64,000 nucleotides of DNA, taken from assembly GCA_022824965.1 (NCBI GenBank), contig JAJDYY010000006.1, forward strand, positions 369,393-433,392, written 5' to 3'. Of the stretch, positions 1 to 9,760 are shown piece after piece (position 1 is the stretch's first letter; each line of letters begins with the position of its first letter). Under the pieces are notes generated by a model. That model made no database searches. It saw only the letters and a list, made by a program, of their open reading frames with translations, and was not told the DNA's origin. The position numbers and the translations under genes were made by a program. This DNA comes from Gammaproteobacteria bacterium. Lineage in GTDB: Bacteria; Pseudomonadota; Gammaproteobacteria; UBA4575.

Positions 1-2752
1 GCTCTTTCCCCAATGCATCCTCTGCCGGGCGCTGCAGGCTCTGCAACACCACTGGAGGCGGTGCGTCGTGTCCGGCCTCATCCGCCGGACCCGGCCAAGT
101 GAGTGCAATCATCGGGCCAAGCACGGCGTGCGGGCCAATTTCCACGACCAGGTCCACGCCGTGTCGTGCAAGTGCCGCAATACACTTTGCAAACATCACG
201 GGTTCTCTAACCTGCTGCCGCCAGTACGCCCCGTCCATGCGTTCGTCTGTCCCCAGTACCTTGCCCGTCATGCTGCTGATCAGGTCAAATGAAGGCGGTT
301 TGACCGAAATTTCCCCAAGCACGGCTTCCAGGTCATCCAGTACCGGCTCTACCAGCGGGCTGTGGTAGGCAGGGCTTTTTTTCAGGCGCCGCACCCGGAT
401 GTCATGTGATTCAAATTGCTGCAGAAGGTTCTCGACCTGCATGGCAGGGCCGCTCACAACCTGGTGCGCCCCGTTGTCGGCAGCAATACTCAGGCCTGCC
501 TGAGCACTTTTCGCATTGTGCTCATCCACGCTCGCCTGAACCTTGGATGGCGGGGCGAACACCGCGCCCATCGCACCATCCTGTGACAGTCCTCCCAACA
601 AAGCTCCACGCTTGGACGCAAAGCGCAGTCCATCCTCCAGACTGAATACCCCCGCCGCTTGTGCAGCGGCAATCTCTCCGAGACTGTGCCCCACCACGAT
701 CTCGGGCCCTATGCCGACACTCTGCCACAAGGCCGTCAGTGCGCATTCCAAGGCGTAAATGGCTGGCTGCGTCCAGGCCGGATCATCCAGCACACCGCTG
801 TCCTCACAGCGCCCAAACATGACATCCAGCAAGGACTCGCCACGTGACTCCATACACCAGGCCTCGCATCGGTCAAGCACCGCACGAGCCACCGGTTCGC
901 AGGCATACAGCGACTCGCCCATCCCCGGCCACTGACTCGCCTGCCCGGTGTACACGAATGCCACCTTCGACACACTCCCCGGTTTTGGAGTCGGAGCCTC
1001 CGGCTCGATCAGCGCCTCAAGCCCCACACGCAACGAGGCGAGACCCTCGAACACAACGCCCGCACGGTATTCAAAATGACTGCGCCCCGCGGCTGCCGTC
1101 CATGTCATGTTGGCAAGCAGCGCTTCCCAAGCCTGGTCATCTTCACCAAGGTGTTGCGCATGCCCGTCCAGCCAGGTCTGATAGCCCGTGATCAGTTCAG
1201 CGAGTGCCTGCGGCGACTTCCCTGAAAGCGGCAGCAGCCGTCGCGGGCGATTTTCAAGCCCCGCGCGCGGTGATGCCAAGCCTTCCCCAGGTTTCGGCGA
1301 TACCATGGCCACCGGCGTGGCATGGCCCGTCACCCAAGACCCTGGGCCCTGGCGAGCGGTCTCTGCACTTACCGTCCCGTACCCCTCCACCACCAGGTGC
1401 GCGTTCGTGCCGGACCACCCGAATCCGCTGATTCCCGCCAGCGGCGGGCGATCCTTGCGGTGTGGCCATTCTGTCGCTTCCGAGGTGACCTGCACCGGCA
1501 AGCGCTCCCAGTCCATCTGCGGAGTCGGGTTGTGAAAATGCAAATGTTTGGGGATCACTCCCCGTTTCATCGCCAGTATGACCTTGATCAAACCGGCCAC
1601 GCCGGCAGCAGATTCCAAGTGGCCGATGTTCGTTTTCACCGAGCCGATCAGCAGGGGGTGCTCCGCTTCTCGCCCCCGACCGTAGACAGCGCTCGTGGCC
1701 TGGAGCTCGATCGGGTCCCCCACTTCAGTCCCGGTCCCGTGGGCCTCCACGTAATCCACCTCGAAAGGCGAAATGCCGGCTCTTCGCAATGCCTCCTCGA
1801 GTACTTTCTCCTGAGCTGCTCCGTTTGGCACCGTGAGTCCGGGACTTGCCCCATCCTGGTTCAGTGCAGATCCCCGGATCACGCCCCAAATCCTGTCCCC
1901 GTCCGCTTCGGCATCGACCAGCCGTTTCAGGACCACGATCCCGCATCCTTCGCCGCGCACGTAACCGTTGGCAGCTGCATCGAAGGTTTTGCATCTTCCA
2001 TCCGGTGACAGCATGCCGGCATTGGCGCGCAACTCCAGCAATCGCCCGGACAGGATCGTGTGTACGCCTCCTGCCAGCGCCAAATCCGTCTCGCCCCGCT
2101 GCAGGCCGGAAACGGCCTGGTGGGTTGCAACCAGCGAAGACGAGCAGGCCGTGTCCACCGCCATGGCCGGACCTTCAAGACCCAGCATGAACGCCACCCG
2201 GCCGATCGCCGTGTTGAAAGACGTACCCGTCACCGTATAAAGGCTCACTGCGGGTTCAGCCGTGTCGCTGGCCTCAAGCAGCAGGTTGCGATAGTCGTTG
2301 TTGCTGATGCCGGCATACACCCCGGTGCGGCTGCCCCTGAGTTGTTCCGGATCCATGCACGCATCCTCCAGCGCCTGCCAGCTGGTTTCCAGCATCAGGC
2401 GCTGCTGTGGATCCAGCAATTGCGCCTCGACCGGCGAGATCCGGAAGAAGGCGGCATCGAACAGGTCCAGCCGGTCCAGGTAGGCCCCGAAACGGCACGC
2501 CTTGCTTTGCACCCCGGAATCAGGAAAAAGTTCACCGATGCGCCCGCTTCCCGAGCCCGGTGAACCTTCAATCACTGCACACTCACCGTTCTCCAACTGC
2601 TTCCAGAAGGCGGCAAGCCCCGTGGCACCCGGGAAGCGGCACGCCATACCCACGATTGCGATGGGGGCCGCAGACGCAAGGGAATCCGATGACCGCTTCC
2701 TGGATGCAGTAGATGTGGCTGCTAGTGGATCGAAAGACGGGTCCGGATTCAT
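1..2752 (-). CDS. Type I polyketide synthase, KS-AT part (3' end outside window)
   Basis: Reading frame open from an ATG at 2752 to the left edge (about 917 codons seen), so the C-terminus is missing. The ketosynthase domain starts near residue 25 (PIAIVGMACRFPG). It has the active-site motif DTACSS and both catalytic histidine motifs (EAHGTGT and NIGHLESAAG). An acyltransferase domain follows, with the nucleophile motif GHSLGE near residue 687 (about 680-694) and a PAYHSPL motif at the position that influences extender-unit choice; its likeness to the malonyl-type HAFH motif is only weak evidence. No ACP, KR or DH can be seen because the gene leaves the window. It is divergent from aroK. It may be a modular or iterative PKS or a PKS-NRPS hybrid, and the product cannot be inferred. 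Confidence 0.9.
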   Translation of the reverse strand, partial: MNPDPSFDPLAATSTASRKRSSDSLASAAPIAIVGMACRFPGATGLAAFWKQLENGECAVIEGSPGSGSGRIGELFPDSGVQSKACRFGAYLDRLDLFDAAFFRISPVEAQLLDPQQRLMLETSWQALEDACMDPEQLRGSRTGVYAGISNNDYRNLLLEASDTAEPAVSLYTVTGTSFNTAIGRVAFMLGLEGPAMAVDTACSSSLVATHQAVSGLQRGETDLALAGGVHTILSGRLLELRANAGMLSPDGRCKTFDAAANGYVRGEGCGIVVLKRLVDAEADGDRIWGVIRGSALNQDGASPGLTVPNGAAQEKVLEEALRRAGISPFEVDYVEAHGTGTEVGDPIELQATSAVYGRGREAEHPLLIGSVKTNIGHLESAAGVAGLIKVILAMKRGVIPKHLHFHNPTPQMDWERLPVQVTSEATEWPHRKDRPPLAGISGFGWSGTNAHLVVEGYGTVSAETARQGPGSWVTGHATPVAMVSPKPGEGLASPRAGLENRPRRLLPLSGKSPQALAELITGYQTWLDGHAQHLGEDDQAWEALLANMTWTAAAGRSHFEYRAGVVFEGLASLRVGLEALIEPEAPTPKPGSVSKVAFVYTGQASQWPGMGESLYACEPVARAVLDRCEAWCMESRGESLLDVMFGRCEDSGVLDDPAWTQPAIYALECALTALWQSVGIGPEIVVGHSLGEIAAAQAAGVFSLEDGLRFASKRGALLGGLSQDGAMGAVFAPPSKVQASVDEHNAKSAQAGLSIAADNGAHQVVSGPAMQVENLLQQFESHDIRVRRLKKSPAYHSPLVEPVLDDLEAVLGEISVKPPSFDLISSMTGKVLGTDERMDGAYWRQQVREPVMFAKCIAALARHGVDLVVEIGPHAVLGPMIALTWPGPADEAGHDAPPPVVLQSLQRPAEDALGKE

Positions 2753-2913
2753 GTTCTAAAAATTCAAAACACCAAGAACTTCCTATGGTATGTCCAGCTT
2801 GCCTGCAGGGCAAACCCTCAGCTTCGCGTGCGATGGAGCAAGACGTTTTCATTTATACTCATGTCACTGCACAGGTACCCCCCTTCATTCGAAACAAGAA
2901 CACGTACGTCCCG

Positions 2914-3438
2914 ATGAACACCGGACACATCATCCTGATCGGCGCCATGGGGGTCGGCAAGTCGTCGGTCGGGCGAAAGCTCGCCAGAAAGCTGGACCGG
3001 CCCTTTTATGACAGTGACCAGGTCATTGAGGAGAAGACCGGCGTCGATATTCCGACCATTTTCGAGTACGAGGGCGAATCCGGCTTCCGGATGCGCGAGG
3101 AGAAGGCCATCGACGAGCTGTGCCGCCGGGAGGCCATGGTGCTGGCCACCGGAGGCGGTGCCGTGCTTGCAGCATCCACCCGCAACCTCCTGATGAGCCG
3201 CGGCACGGTCATCTACCTGAAGGCCTCGGTCGACATGCTGCTCAAGCGAACCCGCCACAGCGACCACCGGCCCCTGCTGAACGTGCCGGACAAGCGCCAG
3301 GTGATCGCCGAACTCCTGCAGCAAAGAGAACCCTTGTATTTGCAAACCGCGGACCATACCATCGACACGGACCGGCGCACCGTGAGCTGGACGGCCAACC
3401 AGGTGCTGCAACTCCTGGACCTGACGACGGACTCTTGA
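2914..3438 (+). CDS. aroK: Shikimate kinase
   Basis: Phosphorylates shikimate to shikimate 3-phosphate in the cytosolic aromatic amino acid pathway. 174 residues, normal for the family. The P-loop is GAMGVGKSS near residue 9, the shikimate-binding DSD follows FY near residue 33, and the glycine-rich ATGGGAV motif and the lid arginine region (RPLL) are present. The ATG at 2914 is preferred to an upstream in-frame start because the protein then begins right before the P-loop strand. The stop is 14 nt before aroB, so the two are co-transcribed, the usual proteobacterial arrangement. A TATACT at 2854-2859 could be the -10 box. Confidence 0.96.
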   Translation: MNTGHIILIGAMGVGKSSVGRKLARKLDRPFYDSDQVIEEKTGVDIPTIFEYEGESGFRMREEKAIDELCRREAMVLATGGGAVLAASTRNLLMSRGTVIYLKASVDMLLKRTRHSDHRPLLNVPDKRQVIAELLQQREPLYLQTADHTIDTDRRTVSWTANQVLQLLDLTTDS

Positions 3439-3452
3439 ATCCCTGCCCGACG

Positions 3453-4538
3453 ATGATTCAATTCGAAGTACAACTCGGCACGCGCGCCTACCCGATCTAT
3501 ATCGGAGCCGGGCTGCTTGGCGAACCCCGCACCCTGAAGCAGCACATCCGCGGAAACCACGTGTTCATTCTCAGCAACGAGCGGGTGGCCCCGCTGTACC
3601 TGGAATCGGTCTGCCGGGCACTGGAACCGAAACACATCCTGCACCTCGCACTTGCAGAAGGCGAGGACACCAAGTCCCTGCAGACCCTGGAGCAGGTGTA
3701 CACCTGCCTGCTCGAGAACCGTTGCGGGCGCGACACGACGGTGGTGGCCCTCGGCGGCGGGGTGATCGGCGATATCGCGGGCTTTGCCGCGGCCACCTAT
3801 CTGCGCGGCGTGGACTTCATCCAGATTCCGACCACGCTGGTCGCCCAGGTGGATTCCTCGGTGGGCGGCAAGACCGGGGTCAACCATGCGCTGGGCAAGA
3901 ACATGATCGGGGCCTTCTACCAGCCACAGTGCGTGATTGCCGACCTGGAGTGTCTGCACACCCTTCCGGATCGCGAACTGCGGGCGGGGCTCGCCGAAAT
4001 CATCAAGTACGGACTCATCCGCGATGCGGAATTCTTCGCCTGGCTGGAAGACAACGTCGAGCGCCTGCTGGCGCGGGATGTCGATGCCCTGACGCATGCC
4101 GTACACCGCTCCTGCAGGAACAAGGCCGAGGTCGTGGCCGAGGATGAACTGGAAATCTCGGGAGCCCGTGCCATGCTGAACCTCGGGCATACCTTCGGAC
4201 ACGCCATCGAGACCGGGCTGGGCTATGGACAGTGGCTGCACGGTGAAGCGGTGGCCTGCGGCATGCTGATGGCGGCGCGGATGTCGACGCGGCTGGGCTG
4301 GCTCAGCGAGGAAGCCTGTGAGCGTACCCGGGCACTGTTGCAGCGCGCGCAACTGCCTCTCACCCTGCCTGAAACCCTGCAGGCCGAGACATTGCTGGAA
4401 CACATGGCGCGTGACAAGAAGGTACGTGCCGGCCAGTTGCACCTGGTGCTGCTCAAGGATATCGGCCAGGCCGTACTCACGGGCGAGTTCCCGGCATCGA
4501 CCCTGAAAGACACCCTGCAGGAATTTTGCGGATCCTGA
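3453..4538 (+). CDS. aroB: 3-dehydroquinate synthase
   Basis: Converts DAHP to 3-dehydroquinate, the second shikimate-pathway step, using NAD and a divalent metal. 361 residues, the usual length. Visible motifs include the NAD-binding GGGVIGD, the segment VDSSVGGKTGVNH that contacts substrate, and the metal-ligand region NLGHTFGHAIE followed by HGEAVACGM. The start is the ATG 14 nt after the aroK stop; the same frame stays open further upstream but that part overlaps aroK. The dgt-like gene starts 3 nt after the stop, so aroK-aroB-dgt are likely one transcript. Confidence 0.97.
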   Translation: MIQFEVQLGTRAYPIYIGAGLLGEPRTLKQHIRGNHVFILSNERVAPLYLESVCRALEPKHILHLALAEGEDTKSLQTLEQVYTCLLENRCGRDTTVVALGGGVIGDIAGFAAATYLRGVDFIQIPTTLVAQVDSSVGGKTGVNHALGKNMIGAFYQPQCVIADLECLHTLPDRELRAGLAEIIKYGLIRDAEFFAWLEDNVERLLARDVDALTHAVHRSCRNKAEVVAEDELEISGARAMLNLGHTFGHAIETGLGYGQWLHGEAVACGMLMAARMSTRLGWLSEEACERTRALLQRAQLPLTLPETLQAETLLEHMARDKKVRAGQLHLVLLKDIGQAVLTGEFPASTLKDTLQEFCGS

Positions 4539-4541
4539 ACG

Positions 4542-5732
4542 GTGCGAGGTATCCCGGCATCCGATCCCGCGCCTGGGGTCCCGTCCGCCAGGCCGGCTCC
4601 ATACGGCGCACACGAGTCCGACAGCCTCGGGCGCATTCACGGCGAGGCCCCGGCTTCGCATCGCGGGGAATACCGGCGCGACCGCGAACGGATCATTCAC
4701 AGCACGGCCTTTCGCAGGCTGGAGTACAAGACCCAGCTGTTCGTCAATCACGAGGGGGACCTGTACCGCACCCGCCTGACCCATTCCATCGAAGTGGCCC
4801 AGGTAGCGCGCAGCACCGCCTACCGCCTCGGGCTCAACGAGCCGCTTTGCGAGGCCATCGCGCTGGCCCACGACCTGGGCCATACGCCGTTCGGTCATGC
4901 CGGCCAGGACGCGCTCAACCGTTGCATGCAGTCGCACGGCGGCTTCGAACACAACCTGCAGTCCCTGCGGGTGGTCGACCGCCTGGAACTGAAGTACCCG
5001 CAGTTCCCTGGACTGAACCTGACGTTCGAGACCCGCGAAGGCATCCTCAAGCACTGTTCGAAAAAGAACGCGCGCACGCTGGGCCCGGTGGCACAGCGCT
5101 TCCTGGAGCGCACGCAGCCAAGCCTGGAAGCGCAGCTGGCCAACATCGCCGATGAGATCGCCTACACCAGTCACGACATCGACGACGGCCTGCGCGCCGA
5201 TCTGATCACCGTACCCCGGCTCAGGGAGGTCGAACTGTTTGGCCAGCACTTCGATGCCGTCGAGCGTGAATTTCCGCAGCTTCGAGCGCGCCGCAAAACC
5301 TACGAGACCATCCGCCGGATCCGCAAGCGGCTGGCAGCGGACCTGATCGAGGCGAGCCAGGCGGCGATTGACGATGCCGGCGTGGACAGCATCGATGCGG
5401 TGCGCGCCCACCCGGAGCCCCTGGTCCGGTTCAGCGAGTCCATGCGTGAGAAAAACCAGGCGCTCAAGAACTTTCTGCGCGAACACCTGTACCGTCACGA
5501 GCGGGTACACCGCATGAACCGCGAGGCCGCCAAGGTGGTCGCGGACCTGTACGGCGCATTCTTCGAAGCTGACCACCGGATGCCGGACGAATACCAGGGG
5601 ATGGCCCGCGAGGCCGCGGACCGGGACGGCGACAGCGGGCGCGCCCGGGTGGTCTCCGACTACATCGCCGGCATGACCGACCGCTACGCGATCTCCGAGC
5701 ACCGTCGCATCTTCAACGAAAAGATCTTCTAG
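4542..5732 (+). CDS. dgt: dGTPase-like HD-domain triphosphohydrolase
   Basis: Deoxyguanosinetriphosphate triphosphohydrolase-like protein that probably hydrolyses dNTPs to nucleoside and tripolyphosphate, helping to balance the dNTP pool. 396 residues from a GTG start 3 nt after aroB. Signature segments: AFRRLEYKTQ, RTRLTHSIEVAQVARS with the first HD histidine, and AHDLGHTPFGHAG with the HD pair. The C-terminal half is helical and ends with a conserved-looking RIFNEKIF. The Pro/Ala-rich first 30 residues look variable and translation might start later. The group is the short type-2-like dGTPase common in proteobacteria. Confidence 0.9.
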   Translation: MRGIPASDPAPGVPSARPAPYGAHESDSLGRIHGEAPASHRGEYRRDRERIIHSTAFRRLEYKTQLFVNHEGDLYRTRLTHSIEVAQVARSTAYRLGLNEPLCEAIALAHDLGHTPFGHAGQDALNRCMQSHGGFEHNLQSLRVVDRLELKYPQFPGLNLTFETREGILKHCSKKNARTLGPVAQRFLERTQPSLEAQLANIADEIAYTSHDIDDGLRADLITVPRLREVELFGQHFDAVEREFPQLRARRKTYETIRRIRKRLAADLIEASQAAIDDAGVDSIDAVRAHPEPLVRFSESMREKNQALKNFLREHLYRHERVHRMNREAAKVVADLYGAFFEADHRMPDEYQGMAREAADRDGDSGRARVVSDYIAGMTDRYAISEHRRIFNEKIF

Positions 5733-5875
5733 GCGCCGGCCGGGACGGCCCGGTCTTGACCCTGTCCTTGCGCAAGGCGCATCATGGAACGAACACACGC
5801 CATCGGGACAACCGTGGACGACTGCCCGGGCGTGAACAAGAACAAACCCTGCACCGCAGTGCCTATTGATCCGCC

Positions 5876-7591
5876 GTGTCGACCCGAATCCCGCAATCCT
5901 TCATCGATGAGCTGATCACGCGCACGGATATCGTCGAACTCATCGGTGCCCACGTATCTTTGAAAAAAAAGGGCCGGGAGTACATGGCCTGCTGCCCCTT
6001 CCATAACGAGAAAACCCCGTCGTTCACGGTCAGTCCGGACAAGCAGTTCTACCACTGTTTCGGCTGTGGCGCGCACGGCACCGCGCTCGGATTCCTGATG
6101 GATTACGAACGTCTCGAATTCCTGGAGGCCGTCGAGGTCCTGGCGCAGCAGGCGGGCCTGCAAGTACCCCGCGATGCCGGCGCCCCGAAACCGCAGAGCC
6201 ACCACAAGCTGCTGGCCCTGATGGAGCGCGCCCATAACCACTTTCGCGCCTGCCTGCGTGCCGAGCCCGTGGCGACCGGGTACCTGAAAGAACGCGGACT
6301 GAGTGGCGAGGTGGCAGCACGCTTCGGACTCGGTTTCGCACCGGACCGTTTCGACAGCCTGCTGAACGCACTGCGGGACGAGGCCAGTGAAGCGGAGCTT
6401 CTGCAAAGCGGACTGCTCAAGAAAAACGTCAACGGCAAGCTGTATGACCGCTTTCGAAACCGCATCATGTTCGCGATCCGCGACCGGCGCGGACGGGTCA
6501 TCGGCTTTGGCGGGCGGGTCCTGGACGATGCCCTTCCCAAGTACATGAATTCACCCGAAACCCCGGTGTTTCACAAGAGTGACGTGCTGTACGGCATGTA
6601 CGAGGCACGCAAGGCCAAGGGTGCCCCGCGCAACCTGGTGGTGGTGGAGGGCTACATGGACGTGCTCGCCCTGGCCCAGCACGGCATCGAGAACACCGTC
6701 GCAACCCTGGGCACGGCGACCACCTCGCAGCATGTCCAGCAGCTGTTCCGTTACACCCAGGAGATCATCTTCTGCTTCGACGGGGATCGTGCCGGTCGCG
6801 AGGCGGCCTGGCGTGCCGCCGAGCACACCGTACCGGTGTTTCGCGACGGGCTGGAAGCGAAGTTCCTGTTTCTGCCGCAGGGGGAAGACCCGGACAGCCT
6901 GATACGCACGCGCGGCAAGGAGATCTTCCTGCAGTACGTGAAGGACAGCATGTCGCTGTCCGAGTTCATCCTGGACAAGCTGAGCCGCGATTCGGACATT
7001 CGCACACCGGCAGGCAAGGCCCGGCTGGCCCAGCGGGCCAAGCCGCTGCTGTCCAGGTTACCGGACGGTGTGTTCAAGAAACTCGTGTTCGAGGAGCTGG
7101 AAAAAATGGTCGGTGCACCGGTGCACTACACGGTCGCCAAGCCAACGCCGGCGAGCGCTCACCGGTTCAAGGCGGCCGATGCCCTGACCCGTGCCACCCC
7201 GGTGCGCCTTGCCATCTCGGCCCTGTTGCACCAGCCCGAACTCGCGAAGACGGTCGAGGACGTGGACACCCTGCAGGAGTCGCCGGTCCCGGGGGTAGCC
7301 CTGCTTGCCAGCCTCCTGCAGATCTGGCAGCACGAACCCGGACTCGCCCATGCGGCCCTGATCGAGCGCTTTCGTGGTCAGGAGGAAGCCCAGCAGTTGC
7401 AAAAGCTGATGACCTGGGAGCCGCCGCAACTGCACCAGCCCGAGCAGGCCTTCGAAGATGCCATGAAATGGATCTGCCGCAAGACCGACCAGGCCCGGGT
7501 GCAGGCCCTGATCGACAAGGAACAGACCGACGGGCTCAGTGACGCGGAAAAGCAGCAGCTTCGGAACCTGCTCCACGACAAAGTGTCATAG
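5876..7591 (+). CDS. dnaG: DNA primase
   Basis: Synthesises RNA primers at the replication fork together with DnaB. 571 residues, close to the E. coli protein. The N-terminal zinc-binding CHC2 domain is visible (CCPFHNEKTPSF then FYHCFGCG, residues about 40-65). The TOPRIM catalytic core follows with VVEGYMDVLAL near residue 262 and FDGDRAG near residue 301. The C-terminal DnaB-interaction domain makes up the rest. The start is a GTG and no earlier in-frame start is convincing. It lies upstream of rpoD as in the macromolecular synthesis operon, but rpsU is not in front of it here. Confidence 0.97.
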   Translation: MSTRIPQSFIDELITRTDIVELIGAHVSLKKKGREYMACCPFHNEKTPSFTVSPDKQFYHCFGCGAHGTALGFLMDYERLEFLEAVEVLAQQAGLQVPRDAGAPKPQSHHKLLALMERAHNHFRACLRAEPVATGYLKERGLSGEVAARFGLGFAPDRFDSLLNALRDEASEAELLQSGLLKKNVNGKLYDRFRNRIMFAIRDRRGRVIGFGGRVLDDALPKYMNSPETPVFHKSDVLYGMYEARKAKGAPRNLVVVEGYMDVLALAQHGIENTVATLGTATTSQHVQQLFRYTQEIIFCFDGDRAGREAAWRAAEHTVPVFRDGLEAKFLFLPQGEDPDSLIRTRGKEIFLQYVKDSMSLSEFILDKLSRDSDIRTPAGKARLAQRAKPLLSRLPDGVFKKLVFEELEKMVGAPVHYTVAKPTPASAHRFKAADALTRATPVRLAISALLHQPELAKTVEDVDTLQESPVPGVALLASLLQIWQHEPGLAHAALIERFRGQEEAQQLQKLMTWEPPQLHQPEQAFEDAMKWICRKTDQARVQALIDKEQTDGLSDAEKQQLRNLLHDKVS

Positions 7592-7698
7592 AGTAAATCC
7601 AGGCCGGCAGCCGGGGCAATTCCCGTGTACCTCAGAAGCATCGAAGGCAAGTTAAGTCCTTGATTTCCATCAGGGTACTACCCATACCATCCTGATCC

Positions 7699-7707
7699 TG
7701 CTATATT
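7699..7707 (+). promoter_or_regulatory. Candidate extended -10 promoter for rpoD
   Basis: TGCTATATT fits an extended -10 element. It sits 48 nt before the TTG chosen as the rpoD start and directly before an alternative GTG at 7708, which would then lie at or before the transcript start. No clear -35 box is seen. Confidence 0.45.
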
Positions 7708-7755
7708 GTGGTGTTTGGTTCACGGAACTCCCGGATCCGGGAGGCAGGGGTTAAC

Positions 7756-9573
7756 TTGGACGAAAATCAGCAGCAATCCAGCAGTATCAAGCAACTCATC
7801 GCAAAAGGTAAGGAACAGGGATTCCTGACCTATGCGGAGGTCAACGATCACCTGCCAAGCGGCATCGTGGATCCCGAACAGATCGAAGACATCGTTGGCA
7901 TGATCAACGACATGGGCATCAACGTCCATGAGCAGGCCCCCGACACCGACAGCCTGGTGCTGACCGACAGTGCCGCCACCGACGATGACGTCGAGGAAGC
8001 GGCTGCCGCCCTGGCGACCGTGGACAGCGAGTTCGGCCGAACCACGGACCCGGTGCGCATGTACATGCGCGAGATGGGAATCGTGAACCTGCTGACCCGC
8101 GAGGGAGAGATCAAGATTGCCAAGCGCATCGAGGAAGGGCTACGCCAGGTCCTGCTCGCGATCGGCCATTACCCGTCCACCATCGAAAAGCTGCTGGCCT
8201 TTTACGACAAGGTCAAGTCCGAGGAATTGCGCCTGACGGACCTGATCGTCGGCTTCGTGGACCTCGACGAGGACACCGATGCCATCCCTCCACCCGCCGC
8301 GCAGGTCACCCAGGAAAGCAAGAATGCCGGGGACGACGAGGATGATGTCGATGAGAAAGAGGTGGACACCGGACCCGATCCCAAGGAAGTGCAGGCCTAT
8401 TTCAGGAAACTGCAGCGACTGTACAAGAAGTTCTCGTCCGCCAACAGCGATGCCAAGAAACGGCTCAAGGCCCGCGAAGACCTGGCCAACGAGTTCACCC
8501 TGATCAAACTCACGCCCAAGACGGTGGAGATCCTGACCACGGACTTCAAGAAAATGGTCGGCAGGATCCGCAGGCATGAAGCGCGTATCCGCAAGCTGTG
8601 CATGACCGATGCCAAGATGCCGCGTGACCGGTTCATGAAGGTCTTCGTCGGCAACGAATCCAGTACCGAGTGGCTGGACAGCCTGAATCGGTCCCGGGCC
8701 AAGTACGCGAAAGCCCTGCTGGCGGTGAAACCGGACATCGCCAAGGAACAGGACAAGCTGTTCCTGATCGAGCAGGAAGCCGGCCTGACCATCAGTGAGA
8801 TCCGCAGCATCAACCGGCGCATGTCGATCGGCGAGGCCAAGGCCAGCCGGGCCAAGAAAGAGATGGTGGAAGCCAACCTGCGCCTGGTCATTTCCATCGC
8901 CAAGAAATACACCAACCGGGGACTGCAGTTCCTGGACCTGATCCAGGAAGGCAACATCGGCCTGATGAAGGCGGTCGACAAGTTCGAGTACCGCCGCGGC
9001 TACAAGTTCTCGACCTATGCCACCTGGTGGATCCGCCAGGCCATAACCCGCTCGATCGCGGACCAGGCCCGCACGATCCGCATCCCCGTACACATGATCG
9101 AGACCATCAACAAGCTGAACCGGATTTCGCGCCAGATGCTGCAGGAAAAGGGACGTGAACCGACCCCGGAAGAACTGGCCGAGCGCATGGAGATGCCCGA
9201 GGAAAAAGTTCGCAAGGTGCTGAAGATCGCCAAGGAACCGATCTCGATGGAAACCCCGATCGGGGACGACGAAGACTCGCACCTCGGGGACTTCATCGAG
9301 GACGTCATCATCGAGTCTCCGGTGGATTCGGCCTCCTCCGAGGGCCTCGGGGAAGCCACGCGTGAAATACTGGCCTCGCTCACCCCGCGCGAAGCCAAGG
9401 TGCTGCGCATGCGTTTCGGGATCGACATGAACACCGACCACACCCTGGAGGAAGTGGGCAAGCAGTTCGACGTGACGCGCGAACGCATTCGCCAGATCGA
9501 GGCCAAGGCGCTACGCAAGCTTCGCCATCCCAGCCGGTCCGAACAGCTACGCAGCTTTCTCGAAATCGAATAA
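7756..9573 (+). CDS. rpoD: RNA polymerase primary sigma factor (sigma-70)
   Basis: Housekeeping sigma factor. 605 residues from a TTG at 7756. Region 1.1 is recognisable ([11 protein letters not shown], then GMINDMGI), followed by region 1.2 ([11 protein letters not shown]) and the acidic non-conserved region. Region 2 has [27 protein letters not shown] and the -10-reading segment [15 protein letters not shown]. Region 3 follows, and region 4 ends in [19 protein letters not shown]. The TTG start is preferred because the next residues (DENQQQ) match the usual RpoD N-terminus and AGGGG lies just upstream. A GTG at 7708 in the same frame would add 16 unusual residues. Confidence 0.97.
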   Translation: MDENQQQSSSIKQLIAKGKEQGFLTYAEVNDHLPSGIVDPEQIEDIVGMINDMGINVHEQAPDTDSLVLTDSAATDDDVEEAAAALATVDSEFGRTTDPVRMYMREMGIVNLLTREGEIKIAKRIEEGLRQVLLAIGHYPSTIEKLLAFYDKVKSEELRLTDLIVGFVDLDEDTDAIPPPAAQVTQESKNAGDDEDDVDEKEVDTGPDPKEVQAYFRKLQRLYKKFSSANSDAKKRLKAREDLANEFTLIKLTPKTVEILTTDFKKMVGRIRRHEARIRKLCMTDAKMPRDRFMKVFVGNESSTEWLDSLNRSRAKYAKALLAVKPDIAKEQDKLFLIEQEAGLTISEIRSINRRMSIGEAKASRAKKEMVEANLRLVISIAKKYTNRGLQFLDLIQEGNIGLMKAVDKFEYRRGYKFSTYATWWIRQAITRSIADQARTIRIPVHMIETINKLNRISRQMLQEKGREPTPEELAERMEMPEEKVRKVLKIAKEPISMETPIGDDEDSHLGDFIEDVIIESPVDSASSEGLGEATREILASLTPREAKVLRMRFGIDMNTDHTLEEVGKQFDVTRERIRQIEAKALRKLRHPSRSEQLRSFLEIE

Positions 9574-9598
9574 AATCCTTCTCGAGACAAACCGTTCG

Positions 9599-9675
9599 GG
9601 GCCTGTAGCTCAGTTGGTTAGAGCAGAGGACTCATAATCCTTTGGTCGTAGGTTCGAGTCCTACCGGGCCCACCA
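9599..9675 (+). tRNA. tRNA with CAT anticodon (Ile2 likely, elongator Met possible)
   Basis: A 77-nt cloverleaf. The acceptor GGGCCTG pairs with CGGGCCC, followed by the A discriminator and encoded CCA. The anticodon loop ACTCATAAT carries CAT, and the T arm is GTAGG-TTCGAGT-CCTAC. CAT genes encode either elongator tRNA-Met or tRNA-Ile2 (C34 changed to lysidine by TilS). The position directly after rpoD matches E. coli ileX, which favours Ile2, but this is not proven. The 3' half is the insertion site of the genomic island and stays intact at the left junction. Confidence 0.93.
9631..9672 (+). repeat. attL: left copy of 42-bp island direct repeat (tRNA 3' half)
   Basis: Runs from the anticodon (CTCATAATCC...) to the end of the acceptor stem (...CGGGCCCA). 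It is identical over 42 bases to 18667-18708; the bases on either side differ between the copies. This is the classic target of tRNA-integrating tyrosine recombinases, and the integrase gene starts 89 bp downstream. Confidence 0.93.
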
Positions 9676-9760
9676 TATTTATCATATACTTATGTATATT
9701 CCCTTCTCAATCCCTGTGTCATTCGGTACAATTTCAGTACACTTCTGCTGGAATTGATCT

